Shown: positions 1-5,725 of the stretch, in pieces
Layout: every line of letters starts with the position of its first letter
Numbering within the stretch: the stretch's first letter is position 1
Assembly: GCA_031255985.1 (NCBI GenBank)
Contig: JAIRRL010000212.1
Span: forward strand, 1 to 5,814
Direction of reading: 5' to 3'
From: Gracilibacteraceae bacterium
GTDB taxonomy: Bacteria > Bacillota > Desulfitobacteriia > Desulfitobacteriales > Syntrophobotulaceae
DNA: 5,814 nt
Made by a program: the position numbers and the translations under genes
The notes under the pieces: model-generated
Database searches by the model: none
Told to the model about the DNA's origin: nothing
What the model saw: only the letters and a program-made list of their open reading frames with translations

Positions 1-391
1 GCGATTTTTTCCACTGCGCAAAAGTCATTTCCGCAAAAGGAGCAAACTCAGGTTTGGAAGCATTGTTGATCACGACGTCGATGCCGCCCATCCGCTCCGC
101 CGCCGCATCGACCCATATCTGGGTTGCTTTGGGATCGGACAGGTCTACGTCATACCCCTCCGCCTTGAAGCCCTTGGCCGCGATTTTTTCGGCGTTCGCC
201 GCCGCCACGCCCGGAGTGCGGCCGCAGCCTATGACATAGGCGCCATGCTGGGCAAACAGATTCTGGGCCGCCACCCCCACGCCTTTGGTGGTGCCGGTCA
301 AAAGCACTCTTTTGCCTTTGAGCCGCTGGCCGATTGATTTGGAAGGAGAGACGAGATCGGGGCAGGGCGGGGTCACACGCGGTTTGCTCAT
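1..391 (-). CDS. Short-chain dehydrogenase/reductase, 3' end cut by the window
   Basis: NAD(P)-dependent SDR-family oxidoreductase, probably reducing a ketone or oxidising an alcohol in the cytoplasm. The first 130 codons are present and open to the window edge. Seen: a 27-residue extension, then beta-1 and the cofactor loop TGTTKGVG (residues 32-39, fitting TGxxxGxG), an Arg after beta-2 (GCGR, 55-58) that may favour NADPH, an Asp in DVDL (81-84) at the adenine-contact position, and VINNAS (107-112), a variant of the NNAG motif. The catalytic Ser, Tyr and Lys lie beyond the edge. ATG at 391 is preceded by AAAGGATG with about nine bases of spacing; the nearby upstream ATGs are out of frame. 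It lies 96 bases after the FAD flavoprotein stop with no terminator seen, so it is probably the next operon gene. Family is sure; substrate is not. By context it could correspond to a dihydrodaidzein-reductase-like enzyme (inference). Confidence 0.92.
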   Translation of the reverse strand, partial: MSKPRVTPPCPDLVSPSKSIGQRLKGKRVLLTGTTKGVGVAAQNLFAQHGAYVIGCGRTPGVAAANAEKIAAKGFKAEGYDVDLSDPKATQIWVDAAAERMGGIDVVINNASKPEFAPFAEMTFAQWKKS

Positions 392-406
392 TTCATTACA
401 TCCTTT

Positions 407-490
407 CGTTTTTCGCTTTCGCTTTCGTTTTCGCTTTTCGCTTTTCGTTTTCGCTTTTCACTTGCGCTTTTCACTTGCGCTTGCGCTTTA
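407..490 (-). repeat. Degenerate tandem 6-7 nt repeat between the flavoprotein and SDR genes
   Basis: On the plus strand this is about 13 consecutive units of CG(C/T)TTT(T), with the variant CACTTG/CGCTTG towards the high-coordinate side; on the coding strand it reads as repeats of AAAAGCG. Longer duplications are visible inside it: CGCTTTTCACTTG occurs twice back to back (452-464 and 465-477), and CGTTTTCGCTTTT occurs twice (426-438 and 446-458). The last unit includes the stop codon of the flavoprotein gene, and the tract ends just before the SDR ribosome binding site. It therefore makes up nearly the whole mRNA spacer between two co-directional genes. Slippage could alter spacer length; no function is known to me. 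Confidence 0.85.
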
Positions 491-1966
491 ACCTTTTAAT
501 ACGCTCACAACGTGGCGGGCGGCAATGCGGCCGGAGGTATAGGCAAAACCGTTGGCGGCGCCGGGAATTTCCATATTATAGGAATCGCCATACAGACCGC
601 CCGCGTCCAGGCCCACGGCGTACAGGCCGGGAATCGGCTGATAATCCCGGTTCACCACCTGCATGTCGCCATTGGTGCGCAGGCCGCCGGTCGAACTCAT
701 CATGCCGGGCGCGATGCTGATCGCGTAAAAAGGCGGCTGCTTCAAGGGGCGCAGATAGCGGGTCTGCTTGAAATAGTGGGGATCATGGCCGGCCGCGCAG
801 GCGGCGTTGTATTCCGTCGTCGTCTGGGCCAAAACAGCTTTCTCCAGGCCGATAGCCTGCGCCAACCCCTCGATCGTATCTGATTTCCAGGCGACGCCGT
901 CCTGGACATCCTGATCCAGTTCCAGCCGCAGCCGGGTCAGAGGCCGCCCGTAGACCACGAACTCGCCGATGGAAATCTCGGAACCCTCTTTTATCAGGCG
1001 CTGAATATCCGCTTCATCCAGCAGGCCGTAAACAATGCCGTCAGGCTGTTTCGCCAAAACAGGCCCGATATCGCCGATGTTTTCGGCAATACCCTCGTTG
1101 ATGAAACGGCGGGCGGTTTTGTTCACCCAAACGCAAGGCTGCAGCCCCGCGGCCCCCACATGGGAATCCATGGCTTTATTGCGGGCGCAAACCGCGACCA
1201 GGCCGGCGCTGACAATATTGCGGTCGTCCGCCCCGGCCGCCAGAGCCATGTTGAGACCGTCACCGACATTTTCCAGAGGCGTTAAAACAGTCATATTATG
1301 GGCGCTCGCCGCGAACCAGGTGTATTTGGCCACCAGTTCGGGACTGTTGCCGAGGCCGCCTGTAGCCAGAATAACCGCCTTGCCGCCGACCCGCATCAGG
1401 TCGCCGCCCTGGGCGTCATGAGCCACGACGCCGACCACCGCCCCGTTTTCTGTGATCAGCTCCCGGACGGGAGTAGAGGTAAAAATATCAACCCCCGCCT
1501 TCTGAACGGCCGAAAGAAGCAGTTCCTGGCAGGCGGCGCCCAGACCCTCCGGCAAATGGAAAGTCCACAGTTCGTTCGGATCGTCATGGGCCGCGATCCG
1601 CACGTCTTTGTAGACCGCGCCCAGCGATTTGAGGATATCAATGGTTTCGGCGGAGTTGTCCACAAACGCCCGCACCACATCCACATTGGCCCGCTGGTGG
1701 CTGTAGGCGTTGAACTTGGCATAACCCTCGGCCTTGGTCGGATAATGATACTTGGGATTGGAAGGGGTTCCTCTGGCTTTTTGCTCGCTGGATTCAAAAG
1801 CGCATGTGCCTTCGGCATAGATCGATGTGCCGCCGGTCTCCGGCATTTTTTCGAAGATCACGACTTTCAAACCGGCTTGGGCGGCGGTCAGGGCCGCGGA
1901 TTTTCCGGAAGCGCCGCTCCCGGCCACGATCAAGTCATATTCGGTGTCGAAACCCTGCGTCGTCAT
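488..1966 (-). CDS. FAD-dependent oxidoreductase, fumarate reductase/ketosteroid dehydrogenase superfamily
   Basis: A 492-residue soluble flavoprotein with no signal peptide or membrane segment. Seen: dinucleotide-binding GSGASG (16-21) with the ribose-binding Glu at 39 and GG at 45-46; a second FAD-contact stretch ATGG (201-204); the capping domain in the middle; the family motif VWVNKTARRFINE (279-291); and a C-terminal FAD part with IPGLYAVG (445-452) and SGRIAA (478-483). By eye against flavocytochrome fumarate reductase, the proton-donor Arg after the RFxNE motif is Glu295, the HHTMGG histidine is replaced (SSTGG, 424-428), and the Arg of the last motif is absent. It is therefore probably not a fumarate reductase but acts on another enone, ring or allylic alcohol. 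It starts 21 bases after the etfA stop with GAGGGTGA as ribosome binding site, so the ETF is its likely electron partner. By context, tetrahydrodaidzein-reductase-like is a reasonable guess; a urocanate- or ketosteroid-type enzyme is the alternative. Confidence 0.93.
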   Translation of the reverse strand: MTTQGFDTEYDLIVAGSGASGKSAALTAAQAGLKVVIFEKMPETGGTSIYAEGTCAFESSEQKARGTPSNPKYHYPTKAEGYAKFNAYSHQRANVDVVRAFVDNSAETIDILKSLGAVYKDVRIAAHDDPNELWTFHLPEGLGAACQELLLSAVQKAGVDIFTSTPVRELITENGAVVGVVAHDAQGGDLMRVGGKAVILATGGLGNSPELVAKYTWFAASAHNMTVLTPLENVGDGLNMALAAGADDRNIVSAGLVAVCARNKAMDSHVGAAGLQPCVWVNKTARRFINEGIAENIGDIGPVLAKQPDGIVYGLLDEADIQRLIKEGSEISIGEFVVYGRPLTRLRLELDQDVQDGVAWKSDTIEGLAQAIGLEKAVLAQTTTEYNAACAAGHDPHYFKQTRYLRPLKQPPFYAISIAPGMMSSTGGLRTNGDMQVVNRDYQPIPGLYAVGLDAGGLYGDSYNMEIPGAANGFAYTSGRIAARHVVSVLKG

Positions 1967-1987
1967 TCACTTCACCCTCTCTTCTGT

Positions 1988-2917
1988 TTATTGATTGGCA
2001 TATTTTGCCAGTTCGGCCGTCAGGACGGGGACTATTTTGTGCAGGTCGCCGATGATGCCCAGGTTGCATTTTTTAAAAATAGCGGCTTCCGGATCGTTGT
2101 TGACGGCCACGATCACTTTTGCCCCGTCCACGCCCCGCATGTGCTGCGGCTGGCCGGAAACGCCGACCGCCAGGTAGAGCCTGGGGGTAATCCTTTGGGT
2201 CGAGGAACCGACTACCCTGGAATGTTCGAACCAGCGAAAATCGTCGCACAATGGTAGACTGCAGGCCACTTCGGCCCGCAAGGCGGCGGCGAGACCGTTG
2301 ATCAAAGCCAGGTTTTCCTTGCCGCCTATGCCAACCCCGACCCCGACCACCCGGTCGGCGCTCGCCAGGTTTACCGCCCCGGTTTCCGGGTGCGTGGCTG
2401 TGATTTTCAGCCTGTCCGGCGTCCCGGTCTGAGGGACGACGGCGACCGGAACCGTCCTCCGCTCCGCTTCTTCGCTTCCTTCGCGGATGAGACCCGCCAG
2501 GGCGCCTTTGACGCTGAATTTTTCGACGGCGCGGCTGTCGGCCACGGCCCGTGTGACCGTCAGCCGCCCGTCTTCCCAAGCAAGGCCGGCGACCGAAGAA
2601 ACAATATCCGCGCCTAAGTTGGCGGCGGCGGCGCCCAGCAAGACTTTGGCGGCGGGTAGATTAGCGGCCAGCAGTACGCGCGGCTGGCGGATCAGGGCGG
2701 CGGCGGCGACCGCTTTGGCCCAGGCTTCCGCCGGCGTCTGCTCGTCGGCGGGATACCAGATCACACTGTCTGCGCCGGCGAGCGCGGCCGCTTCGGCGAC
2801 CGGGCGGGAACCGACCGCTACGGCGGTCATTTTCCCGCCCAGCTTGGCGGCCATAGCCGCCAAGGTCGCCGCCGAGCGTTCGTCCGCTACGATCAGCCAA
2901 CTCTCATGTTCAGCCAT
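1988..2917 (-). CDS. etfA: Electron transfer flavoprotein alpha subunit (FixB/EtfA family)
   Basis: Alpha subunit of a heterodimeric ETF that carries one FAD and shuttles electrons between flavoproteins in the cytoplasm. 309 residues from the ATG, normal for the family. Residues 1 to about 180 form the Rossmann-like domain I; about 185-305 form the FAD domain. Seen: VGVGIGGKEN (193-202), SRVVGSS (233-239), YLAVGVSGQPQH (248-259), and VIVAVNNDPEAAIF (268-281) followed by GIIGD. The pattern is closer to FixB than to the mitochondrial type. Odd points: the nearly invariant Arg of the GRG flavin motif is Val195, and the Arg of the CSRP motif is Leu221; the flavin-N5 Thr is Ser239, as in FixB, and His259 is kept. 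The ATG at 2917 overlaps the etfB stop as TGATG and has GAGGGGG seven bases upstream; a GTG at 2920 is the alternative. Translational coupling with etfB is likely. Confidence 0.95.
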   Translation of the reverse strand: MAEHESWLIVADERSAATLAAMAAKLGGKMTAVAVGSRPVAEAAALAGADSVIWYPADEQTPAEAWAKAVAAAALIRQPRVLLAANLPAAKVLLGAAAANLGADIVSSVAGLAWEDGRLTVTRAVADSRAVEKFSVKGALAGLIREGSEEAERRTVPVAVVPQTGTPDRLKITATHPETGAVNLASADRVVGVGVGIGGKENLALINGLAAALRAEVACSLPLCDDFRWFEHSRVVGSSTQRITPRLYLAVGVSGQPQHMRGVDGAKVIVAVNNDPEAAIFKKCNLGIIGDLHKIVPVLTAELAKYANQ

Positions 2918-3654
2918 CACAATACCCCCTCATTCCGCAACGCCTGCAGCAGTTCGCCCACGGCCCGCTCCGGCTCGGCGCCGCTGATCAGCCGCGCCGG
3001 AGCGGTCTCCGGCAGGCTGCTGCCAAGCGAGATCAGAGACGGCTCCGCCTCGAAGCCGCCGAGTTCATCGGCTTTCAGGATTTTGACCGGTTTTTTGCGC
3101 GCGGTCAGCACCGCCTTGAGACCGGGCTTGTCTTTTTCTTCGCGCCGGGCCTGCACTCCCAGAAGCACAGGCCCTGCAACCGTCACTTCCTGCGTATAGG
3201 CGGCAAAGCGGCGGGTGACGCGCAAGGCGCCGTCTGTCGCCGCGACCGAATCGACTGCCATGAGAGCCGGCCAACCCAGCAAACCGGCCAGAAAAGAGGG
3301 CAGGGCAGGTTCCCAGTCGGAATCGCCGACCGTGACGACGCCGACGTCGCCTATATCCCGCACCGCGGCCGCCAGAGTCCGGGCGAGACAGAGAACGCTG
3401 GCGGGAAGCGGCGTGTTTTCCAGCGCTACTGTATACCCGGCCCCTCTGGCCGCCGCAAAAGCGACGTCGCCATCGGCTAAAGTCAGCCCGACGACTTCTC
3501 CTTCCGGGCCGGCGGCCTGACAGGCCACTTGGGCGGCGACATAATCGTCATCGCCCACCCAGGGGGGAGCGGCGCTCCAGTCAATGCTCCCGTCAATTTT
3601 GACTCTTATATCCTCCGGTTTGACCGCCCATTTGAAGATTACCACCGACTTCAT
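2917..3654 (-). CDS. etfB: Electron transfer flavoprotein beta subunit (FixA/EtfB family)
   Basis: Beta subunit of the ETF, expected to bind AMP or a second FAD and to dock the partner enzyme. 245 residues from ATG 3654, normal for the family. Seen: the N-terminus MKSVVIFKWAVKPEDIRV and DGSIDW (21-26), both like FixA; the helix around DDDYVAAQVACQAA (35-48); the nucleotide-loop region VGDSDWEPALPSFLAGLLG (109-127); and the C-terminal PGLKAVLTARKKPVKI (177-192), which fits the FixA/EtfB C-terminal lysine motif. The loop lacks the usual DGDTxQVGP pattern, so the second nucleotide site may be altered. The reading frame continues upstream to a GTG at 3678 overlapping the VOC stop, but family alignment and GGAGG at 3666-3670 (11 bases upstream) favour ATG 3654. 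It sits 20 bases after the VOC gene and overlaps etfA by one base. Whether this ETF bifurcates electrons cannot be told here. Confidence 0.93.
   Translation of the reverse strand: MKSVVIFKWAVKPEDIRVKIDGSIDWSAAPPWVGDDDYVAAQVACQAAGPEGEVVGLTLADGDVAFAAARGAGYTVALENTPLPASVLCLARTLAAAVRDIGDVGVVTVGDSDWEPALPSFLAGLLGWPALMAVDSVAATDGALRVTRRFAAYTQEVTVAGPVLLGVQARREEKDKPGLKAVLTARKKPVKILKADELGGFEAEPSLISLGSSLPETAPARLISGAEPERAVGELLQALRNEGVL
2925..2931 (-). promoter_or_regulatory. Ribosome binding site of etfA inside the end of etfB
   Basis: GAGGGGG on the coding strand, seven bases before ATG 2917 but only four before GTG 2920. This spacing favours the ATG as the start. It lies within the last codons of etfB, consistent with coupled translation of the two ETF subunits. 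Confidence 0.6.
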
Positions 3655-3674
3655 TGACTTCACCGCCTCCGCCG

Positions 3675-4124
3675 TCACAGCGCCCCGACGCCCAGATCTT
3701 TGGCGACCTCAAGCGCCAGACCGTTGGCCTCCGGGTATTCGTTGACGGCGATCTCCACCCCATGGGTGGCCGGCTGGGCCATAAAGATCAGTTCCTTCAT
3801 GCCGCCGTGGTTGATTTTGACGTCGGGTTTAAGGCCGAGGGCGGCGAAATGGCGTTCAGCTTCCTCAATGTCGTCCACCCGGAGGGCGATGCCGCTGATG
3901 CCTTCGCCTTTTGCGGCCAAAGTCCGGGTGGCGCCGATGGCGTCGTTTTCCCTGGTCGGCGCAAACAACTCAAGCCCGCCCCGGCGCGGCAAAGCCACCG
4001 CCAGTCCCGGGCCCGCGTCGTCAAACGGCCCGTAAAATTCAACCCCCAAGAGTTTTTCGAAATCTTCTTTGGCCTTTTTCACATCACTCACTACAATAGC
4101 CACCCGATCCAGTTTTGCCCGCAT
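3675..4124 (-). CDS. VOC-family protein, glyoxalase/methylmalonyl-CoA epimerase-like
   Basis: 149 residues from ATG 4124, a single vicinal-oxygen-chelate domain made of two beta-alpha-beta-beta-beta repeats. Repeat one starts at LDRVAIVVSDVKKA (residues 5-18), with the strand GLELFAPT at 50-57. Repeat two starts at GISGIALRVDDIEEA (75-89), and the closing strand is HGVEIAVNE (121-129). Family members bind a metal through about four side chains. By eye, the first His is Arg7, the HH pair before the second repeat is Ser77-Gly78, and the last Glu is Ala126; only Glu52 remains. It may thus be a metal-free isomerase, a binding protein, or a racemase with a different site. It is the first gene of the operon and lies 20 bases before etfB. 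In equol clusters the dihydrodaidzein racemase is a VOC protein of about this size, so a racemase/epimerase role is an inference. A GTG at 4157 is the alternative start (160 residues). Confidence 0.85.
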   Translation of the reverse strand: MRAKLDRVAIVVSDVKKAKEDFEKLLGVEFYGPFDDAGPGLAVALPRRGGLELFAPTRENDAIGATRTLAAKGEGISGIALRVDDIEEAERHFAALGLKPDVKINHGGMKELIFMAQPATHGVEIAVNEYPEANGLALEVAKDLGVGAL

Positions 4125-4135
4125 CGCGCCCAATC

Positions 4136-4163
4136 GTCGGGTAGACAGCCCCGACACTCCTTT
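4136..4163 (-). promoter_or_regulatory. Shine-Dalgarno plus hairpin ahead of the VOC gene
   Basis: On the coding strand AAAGGAG (4163-4157) runs directly into the possible GTG start, too close to serve it. It is followed by a 6-bp inverted repeat, GTCGGG (4155-4150) and CCCGAC (4141-4136), with an 8-nt loop. ATG 4124 lies 11 bases beyond the hairpin and has no Shine-Dalgarno of its own. If the hairpin forms, it would bring AAAGGAG near the ATG. The start is unresolved; an in-frame CTG eight bases after AAAGGAG also exists. Confidence 0.4.
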
Positions 4164-4181
4164 CCCAAGTATTTTCTTTCG

Positions 4182-4210
4182 TGTGAAAAGCTTGTCTACT
4201 GCCCTTCACA
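4182..4210. promoter_or_regulatory. Inverted repeat TGTGAA-N17-TTCACA in the operon leader
   Basis: Perfect 6-bp arms at 4182-4187 and 4205-4210 separated by 17 bases. It lies between the regulator gene and the VOC gene. The arm spacing equals that of the neighbouring repeat at 4235-4265. It could be a protein-binding site or a leader hairpin; six-base arms can arise by chance. Confidence 0.25.
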
Positions 4211-4228
4211 GAGACGGATCCGCAACGG

Positions 4229-4265
4229 AAAAAACCTGTTACATCCATGATAAATCTTTAACAGG
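4229..4265 (-). promoter_or_regulatory. Inverted repeat CCTGTTA-N17-TAACAGG followed by T6
   Basis: Perfect 7-bp arms at 4235-4241 and 4259-4265 with 17 bases between them; on the minus strand the second arm is followed at once by six T (4234-4229). It begins 36 bases after the regulator stop codon. It could be a weak intrinsic terminator for the regulator transcript (long loop, AT-rich stem) or an operator near the start of the VOC-ETF transcript. The sequence alone does not decide between them. Confidence 0.4.
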
Positions 4266-4269
4266 CCAA

Positions 4270-4298
4270 AATCTATGTTAAATGTTCAGAATTGACAG
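4270..4298 (-). promoter_or_regulatory. Candidate sigma-70-type promoter for the VOC-ETF operon
   Basis: On the minus strand CTGTCA (4298-4293, four of six matches to TTGACA), 17 bases, then TAGATT (4275-4270, four of six to TATAAT). The predicted start would fall near 4263, inside the inverted repeat at 4235-4265, which would fit operator control. Neither hexamer is strong, so this is only a candidate; an activator-dependent promoter is also possible. Confidence 0.25.
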
Positions 4299-4300
4299 AC

Positions 4301-5545
4301 TTAATTTTGTGAAATATTCCAAAAAGGCTGATCGGCGTCCTGTTCGGTTTGCAGACGCAAAATCATAAACGAAAGCTGTAAAGCGAAGCATTTTTCTTCG
4401 TCCGCCAGGTCGAGTTCCAGAAGTTCGCCAATGCGGGTCAGCCGGTAGTACATGGTGTTTTTGTGAATATGACGCGCCTCAGCCGCTTGTTTTATCCGGC
4501 GGCCGCTGTTCAGATAGGACTCGATGTCCAGCATGTATTCAGTCTGGAATTCGCGATCGTAGGCCGCCAGTTTCAGCAGCAGCGGATCGCAAAAATCAAG
4601 CAGCCGTTTGGCGGGCGCCAGGGCGGAGAGCAGATGATATACGTACACGTCATTGTAAAAACTTATATTTGCCGCCGGCGGCCGGTATTGGGCCAGCCGG
4701 ATGGATTCCTGCGCCTGGGAATAATAGCGGGCAAGCCGGATTATGTCGGAAAAATTCCGACTGACGCCTATTTTCAAATTATAGGCGGCCGTGGCCTCGC
4801 GCAGTTTTTGCAGAACGCTTTTGCCCGCGTCCTTGCCTTGGCCGCAAAGCAAAATCACTTCCTCCCCCCGGACAATACTGAGTAAACCGGGAATCGCCGC
4901 ATCCAAAGCCTGCCGCACATAATACTGGGAAATGCCGGTATGTTCGCTTGCTTGCCGAATGACGGCGACGGACATGTTCTCCGGAAACGCGATATCCGCC
5001 GAGAAGGTTCTTTCGCGGAGTTCTTCCGCCGTTTGAATTTTTTGATCCAAAAGATCGCAAAACAAGCTGAAATAGCGTACAGCCTGCATCATGGACTGAG
5101 GGTCGCGGATCAATTCCAGCGCCATCGCCTTACAGAGAGTCGCGAGCAGGTATTCGTCCCCGGCCTGGAAGGGCCGCCAAGCTTCGATCACAACGATATG
5201 GCCGATAACATTGCTTTTGTCCCGAATCCTGGCCGCCAGATAGCGGTTGGCAGAAAAAGAATATTGGCTGAGTACCGGGGCGTCGCTATTGTAAATTTTT
5301 GCCATATCGCCCTGGCGGCGGACTTCCTGGACATATTTTTTGTCGGCATAGCCCTTTTTCATCGTCTCAGTCCACAAAACATCGTCTACGTCTTCCCTGT
5401 TGCTGCGGGTAATGATTTTAATGCCGGGATCGCTGACAAACAGCGGGTTCTGCAAAACCTCCGTGCCAACGTCAACCAGTTCCTGCGCTCCGGCCCGCTC
5501 AATCAGGGCGTTCAGTATCCTCATTTTCTTCACTTCAATATCCAT
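4301..5545 (-). CDS. PucR/CdaR-family transcriptional regulator
   Basis: 414-residue DNA-binding regulator, likely controlling the downstream VOC-ETF-flavoprotein-SDR operon, which starts 176 bases after its stop. Seen: an N-terminal sensory region (about 1-150, GAF/PAS-like by pattern) with SNVIGHIVVIEAW (111-123); a middle region (about 185-290) of the CdaR/GGDEF-like type ending in LKIGVSRNFSDIIRLARYY (257-275) and AQESIRLA (278-285); and the C-terminal PucR helix-turn-helix, IESYLNSGRRIKQAA (341-355) and HIHKNTMYYRLTRIGELL (359-376), whose HxNTxxYRLxRI core is diagnostic. Start ATG 5545 has GGAGGAAA with seven bases of spacing. Relatives respond to small molecules such as purines or sugar acids; the ligand here is unknown, perhaps the pathway substrate. 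It lies on the same strand as its presumed targets, so read-through is possible. Confidence 0.93.
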   Translation of the reverse strand: MDIEVKKMRILNALIERAGAQELVDVGTEVLQNPLFVSDPGIKIITRSNREDVDDVLWTETMKKGYADKKYVQEVRRQGDMAKIYNSDAPVLSQYSFSANRYLAARIRDKSNVIGHIVVIEAWRPFQAGDEYLLATLCKAMALELIRDPQSMMQAVRYFSLFCDLLDQKIQTAEELRERTFSADIAFPENMSVAVIRQASEHTGISQYYVRQALDAAIPGLLSIVRGEEVILLCGQGKDAGKSVLQKLREATAAYNLKIGVSRNFSDIIRLARYYSQAQESIRLAQYRPPAANISFYNDVYVYHLLSALAPAKRLLDFCDPLLLKLAAYDREFQTEYMLDIESYLNSGRRIKQAAEARHIHKNTMYYRLTRIGELLELDLADEEKCFALQLSFMILRLQTEQDADQPFWNISQN

Positions 5546-5574
5546 GCCGTTTCCTCCGCATCAGCAAACTCTAA

Positions 5575-5680
5575 GCTCTGTCTTCCCGTTACAGAGCCAA
5601 CCGCAACGAGGGGAGAGGCGTATTACCCGCGTTTCCGCGGGACGCCGAAGGCGGCGGAACGCATACAGCCCTGTTATGCG
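5575..5680 (-). other. GC-rich leader with four hairpins upstream of the regulator
   Basis: Region between the AT-rich upstream gene and the regulator. Four inverted repeats: CGCAT plus ACAG against CTGT and ATGCG, with one bulged base (5660-5680); CGCCG/CGGCG with a 4-nt loop (5643-5656); CCCGCG/CGCGGG with loop GAAA on the minus strand (5626-5641), extended by GGCGT/ACGCC (5617-5621 with 5642-5646) across a 4-nt bulge; and GCTCTGT/ACAGAGC with a 9-nt loop (5575-5597). The second hairpin and the outer stem of the third share bases 5643-5646, so they exclude each other. None is followed by a T-run, so these are not ordinary terminators. It could be a structured 5' leader or an intergenic repeat element; I recognise no known RNA family. 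Confidence 0.5.
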
Positions 5681-5697
5681 CAGTAGTCCCGTACACC

Positions 5698-5725
5698 ATT
5701 ATGTTTCGTTTTTATATTCCTCCAA
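5698..5725 (-). promoter_or_regulatory. Candidate promoter for the regulator
   Basis: On the minus strand TTGGAG (5725-5720), 16 bases, then CATAAT (5703-5698, five of six matches to TATAAT). Transcription would start near 5690 and include the hairpin-rich leader as a 5' untranslated region of about 145 bases. The -35 match is only TTG, and the site overlaps the end of the upstream reading frame. Confidence 0.3.

Noticed and set aside
285..491. Plus-strand frame encoding a Phe/Arg-rich repeat peptide
   Set aside because: It is the tandem nucleotide repeat 407-490 read through in one frame, with no start signal and an overlap with the SDR gene on the other strand.
1298..2257. 319-codon plus-strand open frame
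   Set aside because: It lies antisense to the flavoprotein and etfA, whose motifs and ribosome binding sites are clear; a shadow frame in GC-rich DNA with no recognisable motif.
4229..4265. Firm call of an intrinsic terminator after the regulator
   Set aside because: The T6 run is right, but the stem is only seven mostly A/T pairs with a 17-base loop, so I list it only as an undecided regulatory inverted repeat.
4292..4320. Plus-strand TTGACA with TATTCC 17 bases downstream
   Set aside because: The -10 match is poor (three of six) and it would drive transcription only antisense to the regulator, where no plus-strand gene is supported.
5610..5651. Plus-strand resemblance to a glycine riboswitch (GGGGAGAG, then CGCCGAAGG)
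   Set aside because: The 3' half (CUCUCAGGC and the following conserved bases) is absent, and the orientation points away from the regulator towards a gene running the other way.
4940..5686. 248-codon plus-strand open frame
   Set aside because: Antisense to the regulator and its leader; the minus-strand protein carries the diagnostic PucR helix-turn-helix.
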